From contig DAOVHI010000010.1 in assembly GCA_030671985.1 (NCBI GenBank), positions 1-17,022 on the forward strand: DNA of 17,022 nucleotides, in the 5' to 3' direction. The stretch comes from a bacterium (GTDB lineage: Bacteria > JAHJDO01). Shown here in pieces: positions 6,771 through 13,852 of the stretch. The notes below the pieces were generated by a model. The model worked only from the letters and a program-made list of their open reading frames with translations, searched no databases and was not told the DNA's origin. The first letter of the stretch is position 1, and the number at the start of each line of letters is the position of its first letter. A program made the position numbers and the translations under genes.

Positions 6771-6952
6771 TGGAAAAGCTAAGTTTACCTAAATTCGACA
6801 TACCTGTTCTCAAAGAAAAACAACTGCCGCCAGAGATTTTCTACGAGCAAATTATTAAAAACATTCAATATCTTTATAAATCTGGCCGGATGGATCGTAT
6901 CCTTAAACAGCCTACACGTCGTCCTGTCAACTCTCGCTTTGTTGTGCACTGA
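6770..6952 (+). CDS. Small conserved-looking protein paired with the nucleotidyltransferase
   Basis: A 60-residue protein whose ATG overlaps the nucleotidyltransferase stop by one base, implying coupled translation. The N-terminal third is Pro/Lys-rich (LSLPKFDIPVLKEKQLPPEI). The middle is a predicted helix (FYEQIIKNIQYLYKSG), and the end is basic (PTRRPVNSRFVVH). It has no DNA-binding motif, membrane segment or cysteine. By position and size it could be a cognate inhibitor or targeting partner, as in nucleotidyltransferase-based toxin-antitoxin pairs, but the usual order and partner folds are not evident. I do not recognise a named family. Confidence 0.55.
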   Translation: MEKLSLPKFDIPVLKEKQLPPEIFYEQIIKNIQYLYKSGRMDRILKQPTRRPVNSRFVVH

Positions 6953-6975
6953 ATTAATTATGGAAAGAGGTTATA

Positions 6976-8199
6976 ATGAATATAGAGCAGACAGTAAAAA
7001 AGATTATTGATGACGTCAGGGCTAATGGTGATAGGACGCTTTTAAACTACACTAAAAAGTTTGACGGTGTTTCTATTACGAAGACACAATTAAAGGTTTC
7101 AAAACAGGAAATGAAAGACGCAAGGTCTGTTCTGGTCGATGATATTCTCAAAGCAGTAAAAGAAGCAAAGCGCAATATAGCGAATTTTCATAAGAAACAA
7201 ATCCACGGGAGAAAAACATGGTATCGCGGCAGTACAAAGACTGTTCTGCTTGGAGAGAAATATACTGCTATTGAAAGTGTGGGTGTGTATATTCCAGGCG
7301 GTACTGCGCCTCTCATATCCTCCGTGTTAATGACTGTTATCCCTGCAAGGTTAGCCGGAGTTAGAAGGATTGTTGCAGTTACGCCGCCGCAAAAAAACGG
7401 ACAGATCAATAAATATGTATTGGCTGTGCTTGATTTACTCAGGGTAACGGAAATATATAAAATCGGAGGAGCGCAGGCAATTGCTGCGCTTGCTTTTGGC
7501 ACAAAGACAATTGCCAAAGTAGATAAGATTGTCGGACCTGGTAACATATATGTTTCTACTGCCAAGAAACTGGTTTATGGGACAGTTGATATTGATATGA
7601 CTGCCGGACCCAGCGAAATAGCAATTATTGCAGATGACGAAGCAAATCCTCAATATATTGCAGCAGACCTTATTTCTCAAGCTGAGCATGGAGAGAACGG
7701 AAAATTTGTTTTAATTACAACATCAAAACTTATTGCAGAGAAAGTCAATGTTTTAATAAAAAAACAAGTTGCTTTATTGCGCAGAAAGAAGGCTATTGAG
7801 AAATCACTGGATAAGGGCAAAGAGATATTTATTGTAAAGACTCTGGATGAAGCGGTATCAATAGCAAATCAAATGGCTCCTGAACATCTAGAGCTTCATG
7901 TTTGCGAGCCGCAGAAACTGGCAAAGAAGATAAGAAATGCGGGGGCGATTTTTTTCGGGGAATGCAGTCCTGTATCAATAGGGGATTACATTGCCGGACC
8001 AAATCATGTACTGCCAACCAATGGTATGGCAAGAGTTTTCTCTCCGTTGAGTGTTGACGATTTTCTAAAAAAGTCCTCGGTTATCTGTTATAGTAAGAAA
8101 GGGTTGAAGAGAATTAGGAAGTCGTTGAGTTTGCTGGCTGATTTGGAAGGAATGGAAGCGCACAAAAGGTCTCTGTTAATAAGATTGGAAGATAAATAG
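6976..8199 (+). CDS. hisD: Histidinol dehydrogenase
   Basis: Catalyses the last two steps of histidine synthesis: NAD-dependent, zinc-containing oxidation of L-histidinol to L-histidine. In this 407-residue protein the zinc ligands correspond to Gln235 and His238 (SQAEHG), Asp337 (GDYIAG) and His396 (EGMEAHK). The catalytic Glu303-His304 pair lies in APEHLEL. NAD/substrate blocks include VYIPGGTAPL (104-113) and VGPGNIYV (186-193). Compared with E. coli HisD (Gln259, His262, Glu326, His327, Asp360, His419) every residue is shifted by 23-24, so the shortfall is at the N terminus. An in-frame stop at 6955-6957 prevents any substantial extension upstream. The ATG has AGAGG five bases before it. 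All catalytic residues remain, so it is probably active. Confidence 0.95.
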   Translation: MNIEQTVKKIIDDVRANGDRTLLNYTKKFDGVSITKTQLKVSKQEMKDARSVLVDDILKAVKEAKRNIANFHKKQIHGRKTWYRGSTKTVLLGEKYTAIESVGVYIPGGTAPLISSVLMTVIPARLAGVRRIVAVTPPQKNGQINKYVLAVLDLLRVTEIYKIGGAQAIAALAFGTKTIAKVDKIVGPGNIYVSTAKKLVYGTVDIDMTAGPSEIAIIADDEANPQYIAADLISQAEHGENGKFVLITTSKLIAEKVNVLIKKQVALLRRKKAIEKSLDKGKEIFIVKTLDEAVSIANQMAPEHLELHVCEPQKLAKKIRNAGAIFFGECSPVSIGDYIAGPNHVLPTNGMARVFSPLSVDDFLKKSSVICYSKKGLKRIRKSLSLLADLEGMEAHKRSLLIRLEDK

Positions 8200-9263
8200 T
8201 GAAAACAAATTTTGACTTAATACTTCGGGAAAATATAAAAAAATTAAAAGCTTATTCAGCTAATAAAGTAGATTATAAAATCAAACTTGATGCTAATGAA
8301 AATCCTTTTGATTTTCCAGCGGAATTAAAGGAGATCATATTAAAAGATCTCTTTGATCATCCATTCAATAGATATCCGGATTCTGACGCGTCTGAAATAA
8401 AAGAACTGATTGCAGGTGGAATGAATACGAATGTGAATAAAATCGCTTTAGGGAATGGCTCTGATGAATTGATACAGTCACTAACGCTGGCTTTTGGCTC
8501 CGGAAGCTCCTTGTTTTTCTATCCGTCATTTTCAATGTATGGGATAATATCTGCGGCATGCAACACAATGACCAAAGTTATAAGCCTTGATGAGAAGTTT
8601 GATATAGATATAGACACTACGCTTAGATATATTAAGAAAAATCAACCCAGTCTCATTTTTATCGGACATCCTAATAATCCCACAGGTAACTGCTTTTCTG
8701 AGGAAAAAATACTAAATATCATAGAAAATTCATCAGGACTTGTTGTAATAGATGAAGCTTATTCGGAATTTTCAAATAAGAGCTTTCTTCCATTGATCAG
8801 TAAGTATGATAATTTGATTATATTAAGAACATTTTCAAAAGCATACGGTCTTGCAGGCTGCCGTATAGGTTATATGATAGCTTCGGAAAAGGTAGTGGAA
8901 CATGTTAATAAGGTAAAGCTTCCATTCAATCTGAATTCCATCTCACAGCGTATAGGAATCATAGCTCTAAAGCATAAGAAGAAATGTGACGAAGCCATTA
9001 AGACTATTCTTTCCGAAAGGGACAGACTTCTCGGGGAAATGCAGAAAAACAGCATGATCTATACATTTCCGACAGAGGCAAACTTTATTCTATTCAGAAC
9101 AAAGATTTCATCAAAAACTGTATTCAATACGCTTCTCAGCAATGGCATTCTTATACGCGACGTTACTGATAGTAAATTATTAAAAAATTGTCTGAGAGTC
9201 ACTGTTGGAAAGCCGTCTGAGAATGATGCCTTTCTTCGTGCTATTTCTCAAATTATCAAATAA
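8199..9263 (+). CDS. hisC: Histidinol-phosphate aminotransferase
   Basis: A PLP-dependent fold-type I aminotransferase converting imidazole acetol phosphate and glutamate to histidinol phosphate, two steps before HisD. In this 354-residue protein the PLP lysine is Lys214 (RTFSKAYGLAG). HPNNPTG is at 157-163, IDEAYSEF at 184-191 supplies the ring-contacting Asp185 and Tyr188, and Arg222 (CRIGY) binds phosphate. The N-terminal KLDANENPF is a HisC hallmark. The GTG start shares its first G with the hisD stop (TAGTG), so the two are coupled. Length and motifs are normal. The next gene is 98 bases away behind its own promoter, so hisDC ends the unit. Confidence 0.94.
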   Translation: MKTNFDLILRENIKKLKAYSANKVDYKIKLDANENPFDFPAELKEIILKDLFDHPFNRYPDSDASEIKELIAGGMNTNVNKIALGNGSDELIQSLTLAFGSGSSLFFYPSFSMYGIISAACNTMTKVISLDEKFDIDIDTTLRYIKKNQPSLIFIGHPNNPTGNCFSEEKILNIIENSSGLVVIDEAYSEFSNKSFLPLISKYDNLIILRTFSKAYGLAGCRIGYMIASEKVVEHVNKVKLPFNLNSISQRIGIIALKHKKKCDEAIKTILSERDRLLGEMQKNSMIYTFPTEANFILFRTKISSKTVFNTLLSNGILIRDVTDSKLLKNCLRVTVGKPSENDAFLRAISQIIK

Positions 9264-9307
9264 TTAGGAATCATAGCAAGGTTTATATAATCGCCGGCTG
9301 CGTTAGC

Positions 9308-9336
9308 TTGACAACGTATATCTGCTTATGTAGAAT
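9308..9336 (+). promoter_or_regulatory. Strong predicted sigma70-type promoter of the accD-folC-yjbQ unit
   Basis: A consensus -35 TTGACA (9308-9313), a 17-base spacer (9314-9330) and a -10 TAGAAT (9331-9336) lie 25 bases upstream of the accD ATG. It is the best promoter match in the window. The rest of the 98-base hisC-accD gap shows no convincing terminator hairpin. Confidence 0.8.
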
Positions 9337-9361
9337 TGGGCTGGTGAATGTGGAGGCATAA

Positions 9362-10216
9362 ATGGCTTGGTTTGGTAAGCGGCAATATACTGTACTTCCG
9401 GCTACAAAGAAGAGAGATATCCCTGACGGCTTATGGACGAAATGTCCCGGATGCGGGGAAATTATCTACAATAAAAATCTGAATAAGAATCTCAGTGTCT
9501 GTCCAAAATGTAGATTTCATAATAGAATATCCGTACAAGAGAGAATTGCCCAATTAGTAGTTAAGAATACTTTTGTTGAATACGATAAAAACATGCAGTC
9601 AGTTGATCCATTAAATTTTAAGGCTTACAAAAATTATAAAGACAAGATAGCGCAAGAGCAGAAAAAAACAGGTTTAAAGGAAGCGGCTGTGTATGGTGAA
9701 GGAGATATCGGAAGCTTTCATGTATCCATTGCGCTTACTGATTATAGATTTATTATGGGAAGCATGGGTTCTGTCGTCGGAGAAAAAGTTACAAGAGCTA
9801 TAGAGCTTGCAATAGATAAAAAAATTCCATTTATAAGTGTATCAGCATCAGGAGGTGGCGCAAGAATGTATGAGGGAATATTTTCTCTTATGCAGATGGC
9901 GAAGACAAGCGCGGCTGTAGCCCGCCTAAGTGACGAAAAAATTCCGTTTATCTCAGTAATAACTGATCCTACAGGAGGAGGAGTTTCGGCAAGTTTTGCA
10001 TTTCAGGCAGACGTGATAGTTGCTGAACCGCGTGCCTTAATAACATTTGCTGGTCCTAGAGTAATAGAACAGACAATTCATCAAAAACTTCCGGAGGGTT
10101 TTCAAAGATCGGAGTTTCTTCTTGAACACGGAATGATTGATATGATTGTTGATCGCAGCGAGTTAAAGCAAAAACTTGTAGATCTTATTGGGCATTTTGA
10201 TTCTTACAGTAAGTAG
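9362..10216 (+). CDS. accD: Acetyl-CoA carboxylase carboxyltransferase subunit beta
   Basis: Beta subunit of the carboxyltransferase that passes carboxyl from biotin to acetyl-CoA, giving malonyl-CoA for fatty acid synthesis. The 284-residue protein opens with the four-cysteine zinc ribbon (Cys28, Cys31, Cys47, Cys50). The crotonase-like carboxyltransferase core follows with SASGGGARMYEG, TDPTGGGVSASFAFQAD and AGPRVIEQTIHQKLPEGFQ, the last near the C-terminal end. Length is normal. GGAGG precedes the ATG. The partner accA is not in the window. Directly followed by folC, an arrangement known from several bacterial groups. It probably starts the transcript from the promoter at 9308-9336. Confidence 0.96.
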   Translation: MAWFGKRQYTVLPATKKRDIPDGLWTKCPGCGEIIYNKNLNKNLSVCPKCRFHNRISVQERIAQLVVKNTFVEYDKNMQSVDPLNFKAYKNYKDKIAQEQKKTGLKEAAVYGEGDIGSFHVSIALTDYRFIMGSMGSVVGEKVTRAIELAIDKKIPFISVSASGGGARMYEGIFSLMQMAKTSAAVARLSDEKIPFISVITDPTGGGVSASFAFQADVIVAEPRALITFAGPRVIEQTIHQKLPEGFQRSEFLLEHGMIDMIVDRSELKQKLVDLIGHFDSYSK

Positions 10217-11548
10217 ATGTCTTATCCTAATACATTAAACTACCTGAATAATCTTCAATATTTTGGTATAAAATTCGGATTAAAGAATGTAAAGGTTCTG
10301 CTTAATCTGCTTGGAAATCCTCATCATAAGTTCAAAACAGTACATATTGCAGGAACTAATGGCAAGGGTTCAGTTGCTGTATTTACAAGTTCAATAGCGG
10401 CTTTATCAGGATACAAGGTTGGAATTTATACATCCCCGCATCTCATTGATTTCAGAGAAAGAATAGCTGTAAAAACGCAATCTATCGGTAAAAAATCTAA
10501 AATCGTAGAAAAATTCATTCCTAAGACAAGAGTAATATCAATCATTTCGGATATAAAAAGAGCTGTCAAGCATATGAAAAGTCTTGGCATGAATCATCCA
10601 ACCTATTTTGAGATTGTTACAGCTTTGGCTTTTAGGTATTTTGCTGATGAGAACATAGATGTTTTGATATGCGAGACAGGCATGGGCGGGAGACTGGATG
10701 CAACAAACGTGTGTAATTCGATTATCTCGGTAATAACTAATGTTGGACTTGAGCACACAGATGTGCTTGGTAAAAAAATTACAGATATAGCTTATGAAAA
10801 AGCGTGCATAATAAAGAAAAATAACGTGGTGATAAGCGGCAGCAAAAAACAAAAAGTAATTGACGGCATTAGCAGCATGACAAAGGAGAAGGAAGCCAAA
10901 CTGGTTGATATAAATTCCGAGTACAAATGGGAAAAAACCAGTTCTGATATTAATACGCAAACATTCCGGATTGAAGGATATAAGCATTCGTATGATAATT
11001 TAGAAATTAGTTTACTCGGAGAGCATCAGATAACTAACGCCGTATTGGCTGTTGCGGCAGCAGAAAATCTTTGCTTATTTGACTTTGATATTACCAATAG
11101 GGCTATTAGAACAGGTCTCAGCGAGACAATCTGGAAGGGAAGGTTTCAGGTATTAAGAAAAAATCCTTTACTGATTTGTGATGGAGCGCACAATCCCAGC
11201 AGCGCAAGAGTTCTAAAGCAGACCATTTCAGGAATAAAATATGACAGGTTAATATTCATAATCGGGATATTAAAAGAGAAAAATTACAAAGATATTTTGA
11301 GGATACTTCTTTCAAAGGACACAATAGCGATTTTTACTAATATTACAGGCACTGATCGTGCGCTGAAGCCTGAGATTTTAGCTCAGGAAGCGCAAGAATT
11401 TAGCAATAACATTGTTGTGAAAAAAGACATATCTTCATCATTGAAATATGCGTTTCAGAAAGCAAATAAAAATGACTTGATTTGTGTTACAGGGTCATTG
11501 TATCTTGTTGGTGAACTACTGGAGGGAATTAGAAATGAGATCATATAG
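10217..11548 (+). CDS. folC: Folylpolyglutamate synthase / dihydrofolate synthase
   Basis: A Mur-ligase-type enzyme adding glutamate to dihydropteroate or folates with ATP. In the 443-residue protein the P-loop GTNGKGSVA is at 46-54. [12 protein letters not shown] (72-83) forms the substrate loop. [12 protein letters not shown] and later [17 protein letters not shown] follow, then DGAHNPSS in the C-terminal domain. The order matches FolC rather than MurC-F. Whether it has both activities cannot be decided by eye. ATG 10217 directly follows the accD stop with no gap. The 3' end overlaps yjbQ by 14 bases and contains its Shine-Dalgarno sequence (GGAGGG, 11521-11526). A slightly long insert around 86-112 is Lys-rich. 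Confidence 0.94.
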   Translation: MSYPNTLNYLNNLQYFGIKFGLKNVKVLLNLLGNPHHKFKTVHIAGTNGKGSVAVFTSSIAALSGYKVGIYTSPHLIDFRERIAVKTQSIGKKSKIVEKFIPKTRVISIISDIKRAVKHMKSLGMNHPTYFEIVTALAFRYFADENIDVLICETGMGGRLDATNVCNSIISVITNVGLEHTDVLGKKITDIAYEKACIIKKNNVVISGSKKQKVIDGISSMTKEKEAKLVDINSEYKWEKTSSDINTQTFRIEGYKHSYDNLEISLLGEHQITNAVLAVAAAENLCLFDFDITNRAIRTGLSETIWKGRFQVLRKNPLLICDGAHNPSSARVLKQTISGIKYDRLIFIIGILKEKNYKDILRILLSKDTIAIFTNITGTDRALKPEILAQEAQEFSNNIVVKKDISSSLKYAFQKANKNDLICVTGSLYLVGELLEGIRNEII

Positions 11549-11951
11549 AAAAGAACAGGTTTTTCAAACACCGCACAGGCGGGATTATATAAACATTACG
11601 CCTGATGTAGAAAAAGCGATCAAGGAAAGCGGGATAAAGGAAGGCTTGTGCCTTGTTAATGCTATGCACATAACAGCCAGTGTATATATTAATGATAACG
11701 AACAGGGATTGATTCATGATTATGATAAATGGCTTGAGAAGCTTGCGCCTCATGAACCGGTTTCTCAATACGAACATAATGGTTTTGAAGATAATGCGGA
11801 TGCTCACATGAAGCGTCAGGTAATGGGACGTGAGGTTGTGGTTGCAATAACAGACGGAAAACTTGATTTTGGTCCATGGGAGCAGATATTCTACGGGGAA
11901 TTTGACGGCAGACGAAAGAAACGAGTTTTAGTAAAGATAATAGGCGAATGA
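11535..11951 (+). CDS. yjbQ: YjbQ/UPF0047 family protein (secondary thiamine-phosphate synthase family)
   Basis: A 138-residue member of the widely conserved YjbQ family, whose E. coli member can weakly replace thiamine phosphate synthase; the main biological role is unsettled. Signature blocks are [15 protein letters not shown] (42-56), [12 protein letters not shown] (61-72), [15 protein letters not shown] (86-100), the closing [22 protein letters not shown]. Candidate active-site residues are His45, Glu56, Asp62, Asp64 and His91. I take ATG 11535, eight bases after GGAGGG. The earlier in-frame ATG at 11484 lies deep inside folC and adds 17 residues absent from the family. It overlaps folC by 14 bases. 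Confidence 0.9.
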   Translation: MRSYRKEQVFQTPHRRDYINITPDVEKAIKESGIKEGLCLVNAMHITASVYINDNEQGLIHDYDKWLEKLAPHEPVSQYEHNGFEDNADAHMKRQVMGREVVVAITDGKLDFGPWEQIFYGEFDGRRKKRVLVKIIGE

Positions 11952-11960
11952 AAAATAAAC

Positions 11961-11993
11961 TTTCCAATTAATTAAAAATATGCTAACGTAGCA
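11961..11993 (+). promoter_or_regulatory. Weak candidate promoter with small inverted repeat
   Basis: TTTCCA (11961-11966), 17 bases, then TAACGT (11984-11989) with an extended TGC before it gives a partial promoter match upstream of the Lys/Glu-rich gene. TGCTA-ACG-TAGCA (11981-11993) is a five-base-pair inverted repeat over the same bases. It is suggestive only. Confidence 0.25.
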
Positions 11994-12026
11994 AACTGGT
12001 TGTGGACTTAAAACAGGGGAGAACAA

Positions 12027-12497
12027 ATGGTAATAGTAGAAGATTTAAAGCTAAAGATAGAGACATTGAAGAAAAAGCTCGCCGAGAAGATAGCGAAAGC
12101 AGAAAAAGTAGCTGGAAATAAAGAAATAAGACTTTTGAAGAAAAGAATAAAAAGAAAGCAAAGATTAGTAAGCGAAATTCTTCGAAAAGAACAGAAAGAA
12201 GAAGAATCAAAGAAGAAAAAAGCAGAACCGGAGAAGAAAGCCCCTAAAGAAGTTCAGAAATCAGAAGAAAATAAGCCAGTGAAGGAAGCTCCTAAAGAGA
12301 CTCCTGTAAAAGTTGAGGAAGCTGTAGAAAACAAGCCTAAGGAAGAAACTCCCAAAGAATCCGCAAAAACAGAAGAGAAGAAACCTGAAGAACCTGTCAA
12401 AGAGACTCAGGAATTAGAGAAAACTAAACCATCCGAAGAAAAACCACAGGAAGAAAAGAAACTTGAAGGAACCGAATCTGAGGCAACACCTTCTTAG
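12027..12497 (+). CDS. Lys/Glu/Pro-rich low-complexity protein with N-terminal coiled coil
   Basis: A 156-residue highly charged protein with no recognised enzyme domain. Residues about 4-60 form a basic, probably coiled-coil helix (LKKKLAEKIAKAEK, LLKKRIKRKQRLVSEILRKEQKEEE). Residues about 61-156 are a disordered tail of Lys, Glu and Pro, with a 20-residue period visible in ENKPVKEAPKE (81-91) and ENKPKEETPKE (101-111). It contains no cysteine, tryptophan or membrane segment, so it is cytoplasmic. Possible roles are nucleic-acid or nucleoid binding through the basic helix, or a linker/scaffold; both are inference. A strong GGGGAG precedes the ATG, and the codons are used consistently, so it is probably translated. 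The 3' end overlaps the Nth-like gene. Confidence 0.7.
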   Translation: MVIVEDLKLKIETLKKKLAEKIAKAEKVAGNKEIRLLKKRIKRKQRLVSEILRKEQKEEESKKKKAEPEKKAPKEVQKSEENKPVKEAPKETPVKVEEAVENKPKEETPKESAKTEEKKPEEPVKETQELEKTKPSEEKPQEEKKLEGTESEATPS

Positions 12498-13143
12498 TCC
12501 GTATGAGCTTTACTCATTCCTTCTTTCTCATTTTGGAGCGCAGCATTGGTGGCCGGCGGAGACTCCTTTTGAAGTAATTGTCGGAGCGGTTCTTACTCAG
12601 CAGGTAGCCTGGAAAAATGTTGAAAAAGCTATTGAGAATTTAAAGAATGCCAATGTTCTAGATTCATCTAAAATATCAAATCTTCCTATCGAAAAATTAG
12701 AAGTTTATATAAAGCCAACAGGTTTCTACAGGCAGAAAGCCAGAAGACTAAAGAGTATATGCAGCTACATTTGTAGTGAATATAATGGCAGCTTAAAAGA
12801 CCTGTTCAATAAAGAAATCAGTTCTTTGAGGGCTAAATTGCTCTCTCTTAATGGTATTGCTCCGGAAAGCGCCGATTCAATCATTCTGTATGCCGCAGAA
12901 AAACCTTCTTTTGTAATAGATGCTTATACAAGACGCATCTGTGAGAGACTGCAATTAACGAATGAATTGGACTATGAGTCGTTAAAGAAATTTTTTGAAA
13001 ATAACCTGCCTGAGAATGTAGGGATTTATAAGGAGTTTCACGCTATTATAGTTGAGTTAGGCAAGAATTACTGCAAGACAAAACCGGTGTGTAAAAATTG
13101 TCCGTTAAACAAAAAATGCAAAAGTTATACACAGGATAAATAG
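12463..13143 (+). CDS. Endonuclease III-like (HhH-GPD) DNA glycosylase with Fe-S cluster
   Basis: A base-excision repair glycosylase related to Nth. Numbered from TTG 12463 (226 aa): PFEVIVGAVLTQQVAW (35-50) opens the fold, the helix-hairpin-helix is LLSLNGIAPESADSIILYA (126-144), and catalytic Asp153 lies in FVIDAYTRRI. The position of the Nth catalytic lysine (GVGRKTA) is Glu here (APESAD), so a monofunctional glycosylase without lyase activity is likely. The C-terminal cluster cysteines are 204, 210, 213 and 219 (CX5CX2CX5C), one residue tighter in the first gap than E. coli Nth. Start: TTG 12463 overlaps the previous gene by 35 bases. CTG 12478 sits seven bases after AAGGA and would begin nearer the usual family start. 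The substrate base is unknown. Confidence 0.87.
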   Translation: MKEPNLRQHLLSPYELYSFLLSHFGAQHWWPAETPFEVIVGAVLTQQVAWKNVEKAIENLKNANVLDSSKISNLPIEKLEVYIKPTGFYRQKARRLKSICSYICSEYNGSLKDLFNKEISSLRAKLLSLNGIAPESADSIILYAAEKPSFVIDAYTRRICERLQLTNELDYESLKKFFENNLPENVGIYKEFHAIIVELGKNYCKTKPVCKNCPLNKKCKSYTQDK

Positions 13144-13147
13144 AGTA

Positions 13148-13639
13148 ATGAAAACTATTTTGTTTGTATCACATTGTCTGTTAAATCCTGAAGTTAGAGC
13201 AGATGGACTTTCTAAGCCTGATGTGAATACAGTAGAGATTATTAATGAGTTAGTGTCCGAACATAATGTTTTGTTGGAGCAGCTTCCATGTCCCGAATTC
13301 TCTTTTCTTGGGAAGCGGGCTAAAATGACGAAGGATGAATACGAAAAGCTGGCAGGATTCAGAGACCATTGCAGTAGATTAGCCCGAGGCGTAGTAAAAA
13401 AGCTTGAAGACTTTGCGAATATAGATCGTAAAATAATAATTGGGATAGCACGTTCTCCTTCATGTTCTATAAGCAAGGTCTATCGCAGAGGGAAACTAGT
13501 TAATGAAGATGGTGTTTTTATTGAAGAGATAAAAAAAAGAATTGGTAAGAACACAAAATCCCTTGAAATGAAATTTCTTGAAATTGATTATAAGAATTTT
13601 GTAGATTCACTAAAAAAAATTGGTAGTGTCATTAAATAG
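13148..13639 (+). CDS. TudS-type (DUF523-related) putative desulfidase
   Basis: A 163-residue protein related to TudS, the [4Fe-4S] enzyme that removes sulfur from thiouracil, and to the DUF523/CD3072-like branch. The three cluster cysteines expected for this fold are present: Cys10 in SHCLLN, Cys48 in QLPCPEFSFLG and Cys106 in ARSPSCSISKVY. The end carries GVFIEEIKKRI, a family block. The true substrate is not known; thiouracil-like tRNA breakdown products are one possibility. It starts five bases after the Nth-like stop codon, so the two iron-sulfur proteins are probably co-expressed. A new promoter follows its stop, so it ends this transcript. Confidence 0.8.
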   Translation: MKTILFVSHCLLNPEVRADGLSKPDVNTVEIINELVSEHNVLLEQLPCPEFSFLGKRAKMTKDEYEKLAGFRDHCSRLARGVVKKLEDFANIDRKIIIGIARSPSCSISKVYRRGKLVNEDGVFIEEIKKRIGKNTKSLEMKFLEIDYKNFVDSLKKIGSVIK

Positions 13640-13643
13640 AAGC

Positions 13644-13671
13644 TTGCCATTAATATGAAAATTTGTATAAT
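13644..13671 (+). promoter_or_regulatory. Predicted sigma70-type promoter for tRNA-Phe/tRNA-Thr/rluD
   Basis: A -35 TTGCCA (13644-13649), a 16-base spacer and a perfect -10 TATAAT (13666-13671) end 23 bases before tRNA-Phe. Transcription from here would cover both tRNAs and, without a terminator between, rluD-xseB-ispA. Confidence 0.75.
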
Positions 13672-13694
13672 TGCAGGTGTGTTAAGTTTAAGAC

Positions 13695-13767
<73 letters not shown>

Positions 13768-13776
13768 CTTTTTTAT

Positions 13777-13852
13777 GCCCACGTAGCTCAGTTGGTAGAG
13801 CACGTCACTCGTAATGATGAGGTCACCGGTTCGACTCTGGTCGTGGGCTCCA
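13777..13852 (+). tRNA. tRNA-Thr (anticodon CGT)
   Basis: The acceptor GCCCACG (13777-13783) pairs with CGTGGGC (13842-13848), with discriminator T13849. The anticodon loop CTCGTAA gives CGT at 13810-13812, reading ACG. The next three bases are CCA (13850-13852), but the A is also the first base of the rluD ATG. The other two tRNAs in the window lack encoded CCA, so the match may be coincidental. Confidence 0.96.

Noticed and set aside
6132-6975. Integrated element with attachment repeats at tRNA-Pro
   Set aside because: I found no second copy of the tRNA 3' end downstream and no integrase, so mobile-element integration is not supported.
9281-9291. TATAAT at 9286-9291 as a second promoter before accD
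   Set aside because: No acceptable -35 element at 15-18 bases; the TTGACA/TAGAAT pair downstream is far better.
11484-11534. Upstream start of yjbQ at ATG 11484
   Set aside because: The 17 extra residues lie within folC, are not typical of the family, and the GGAGGG at 11521 points to ATG 11535.
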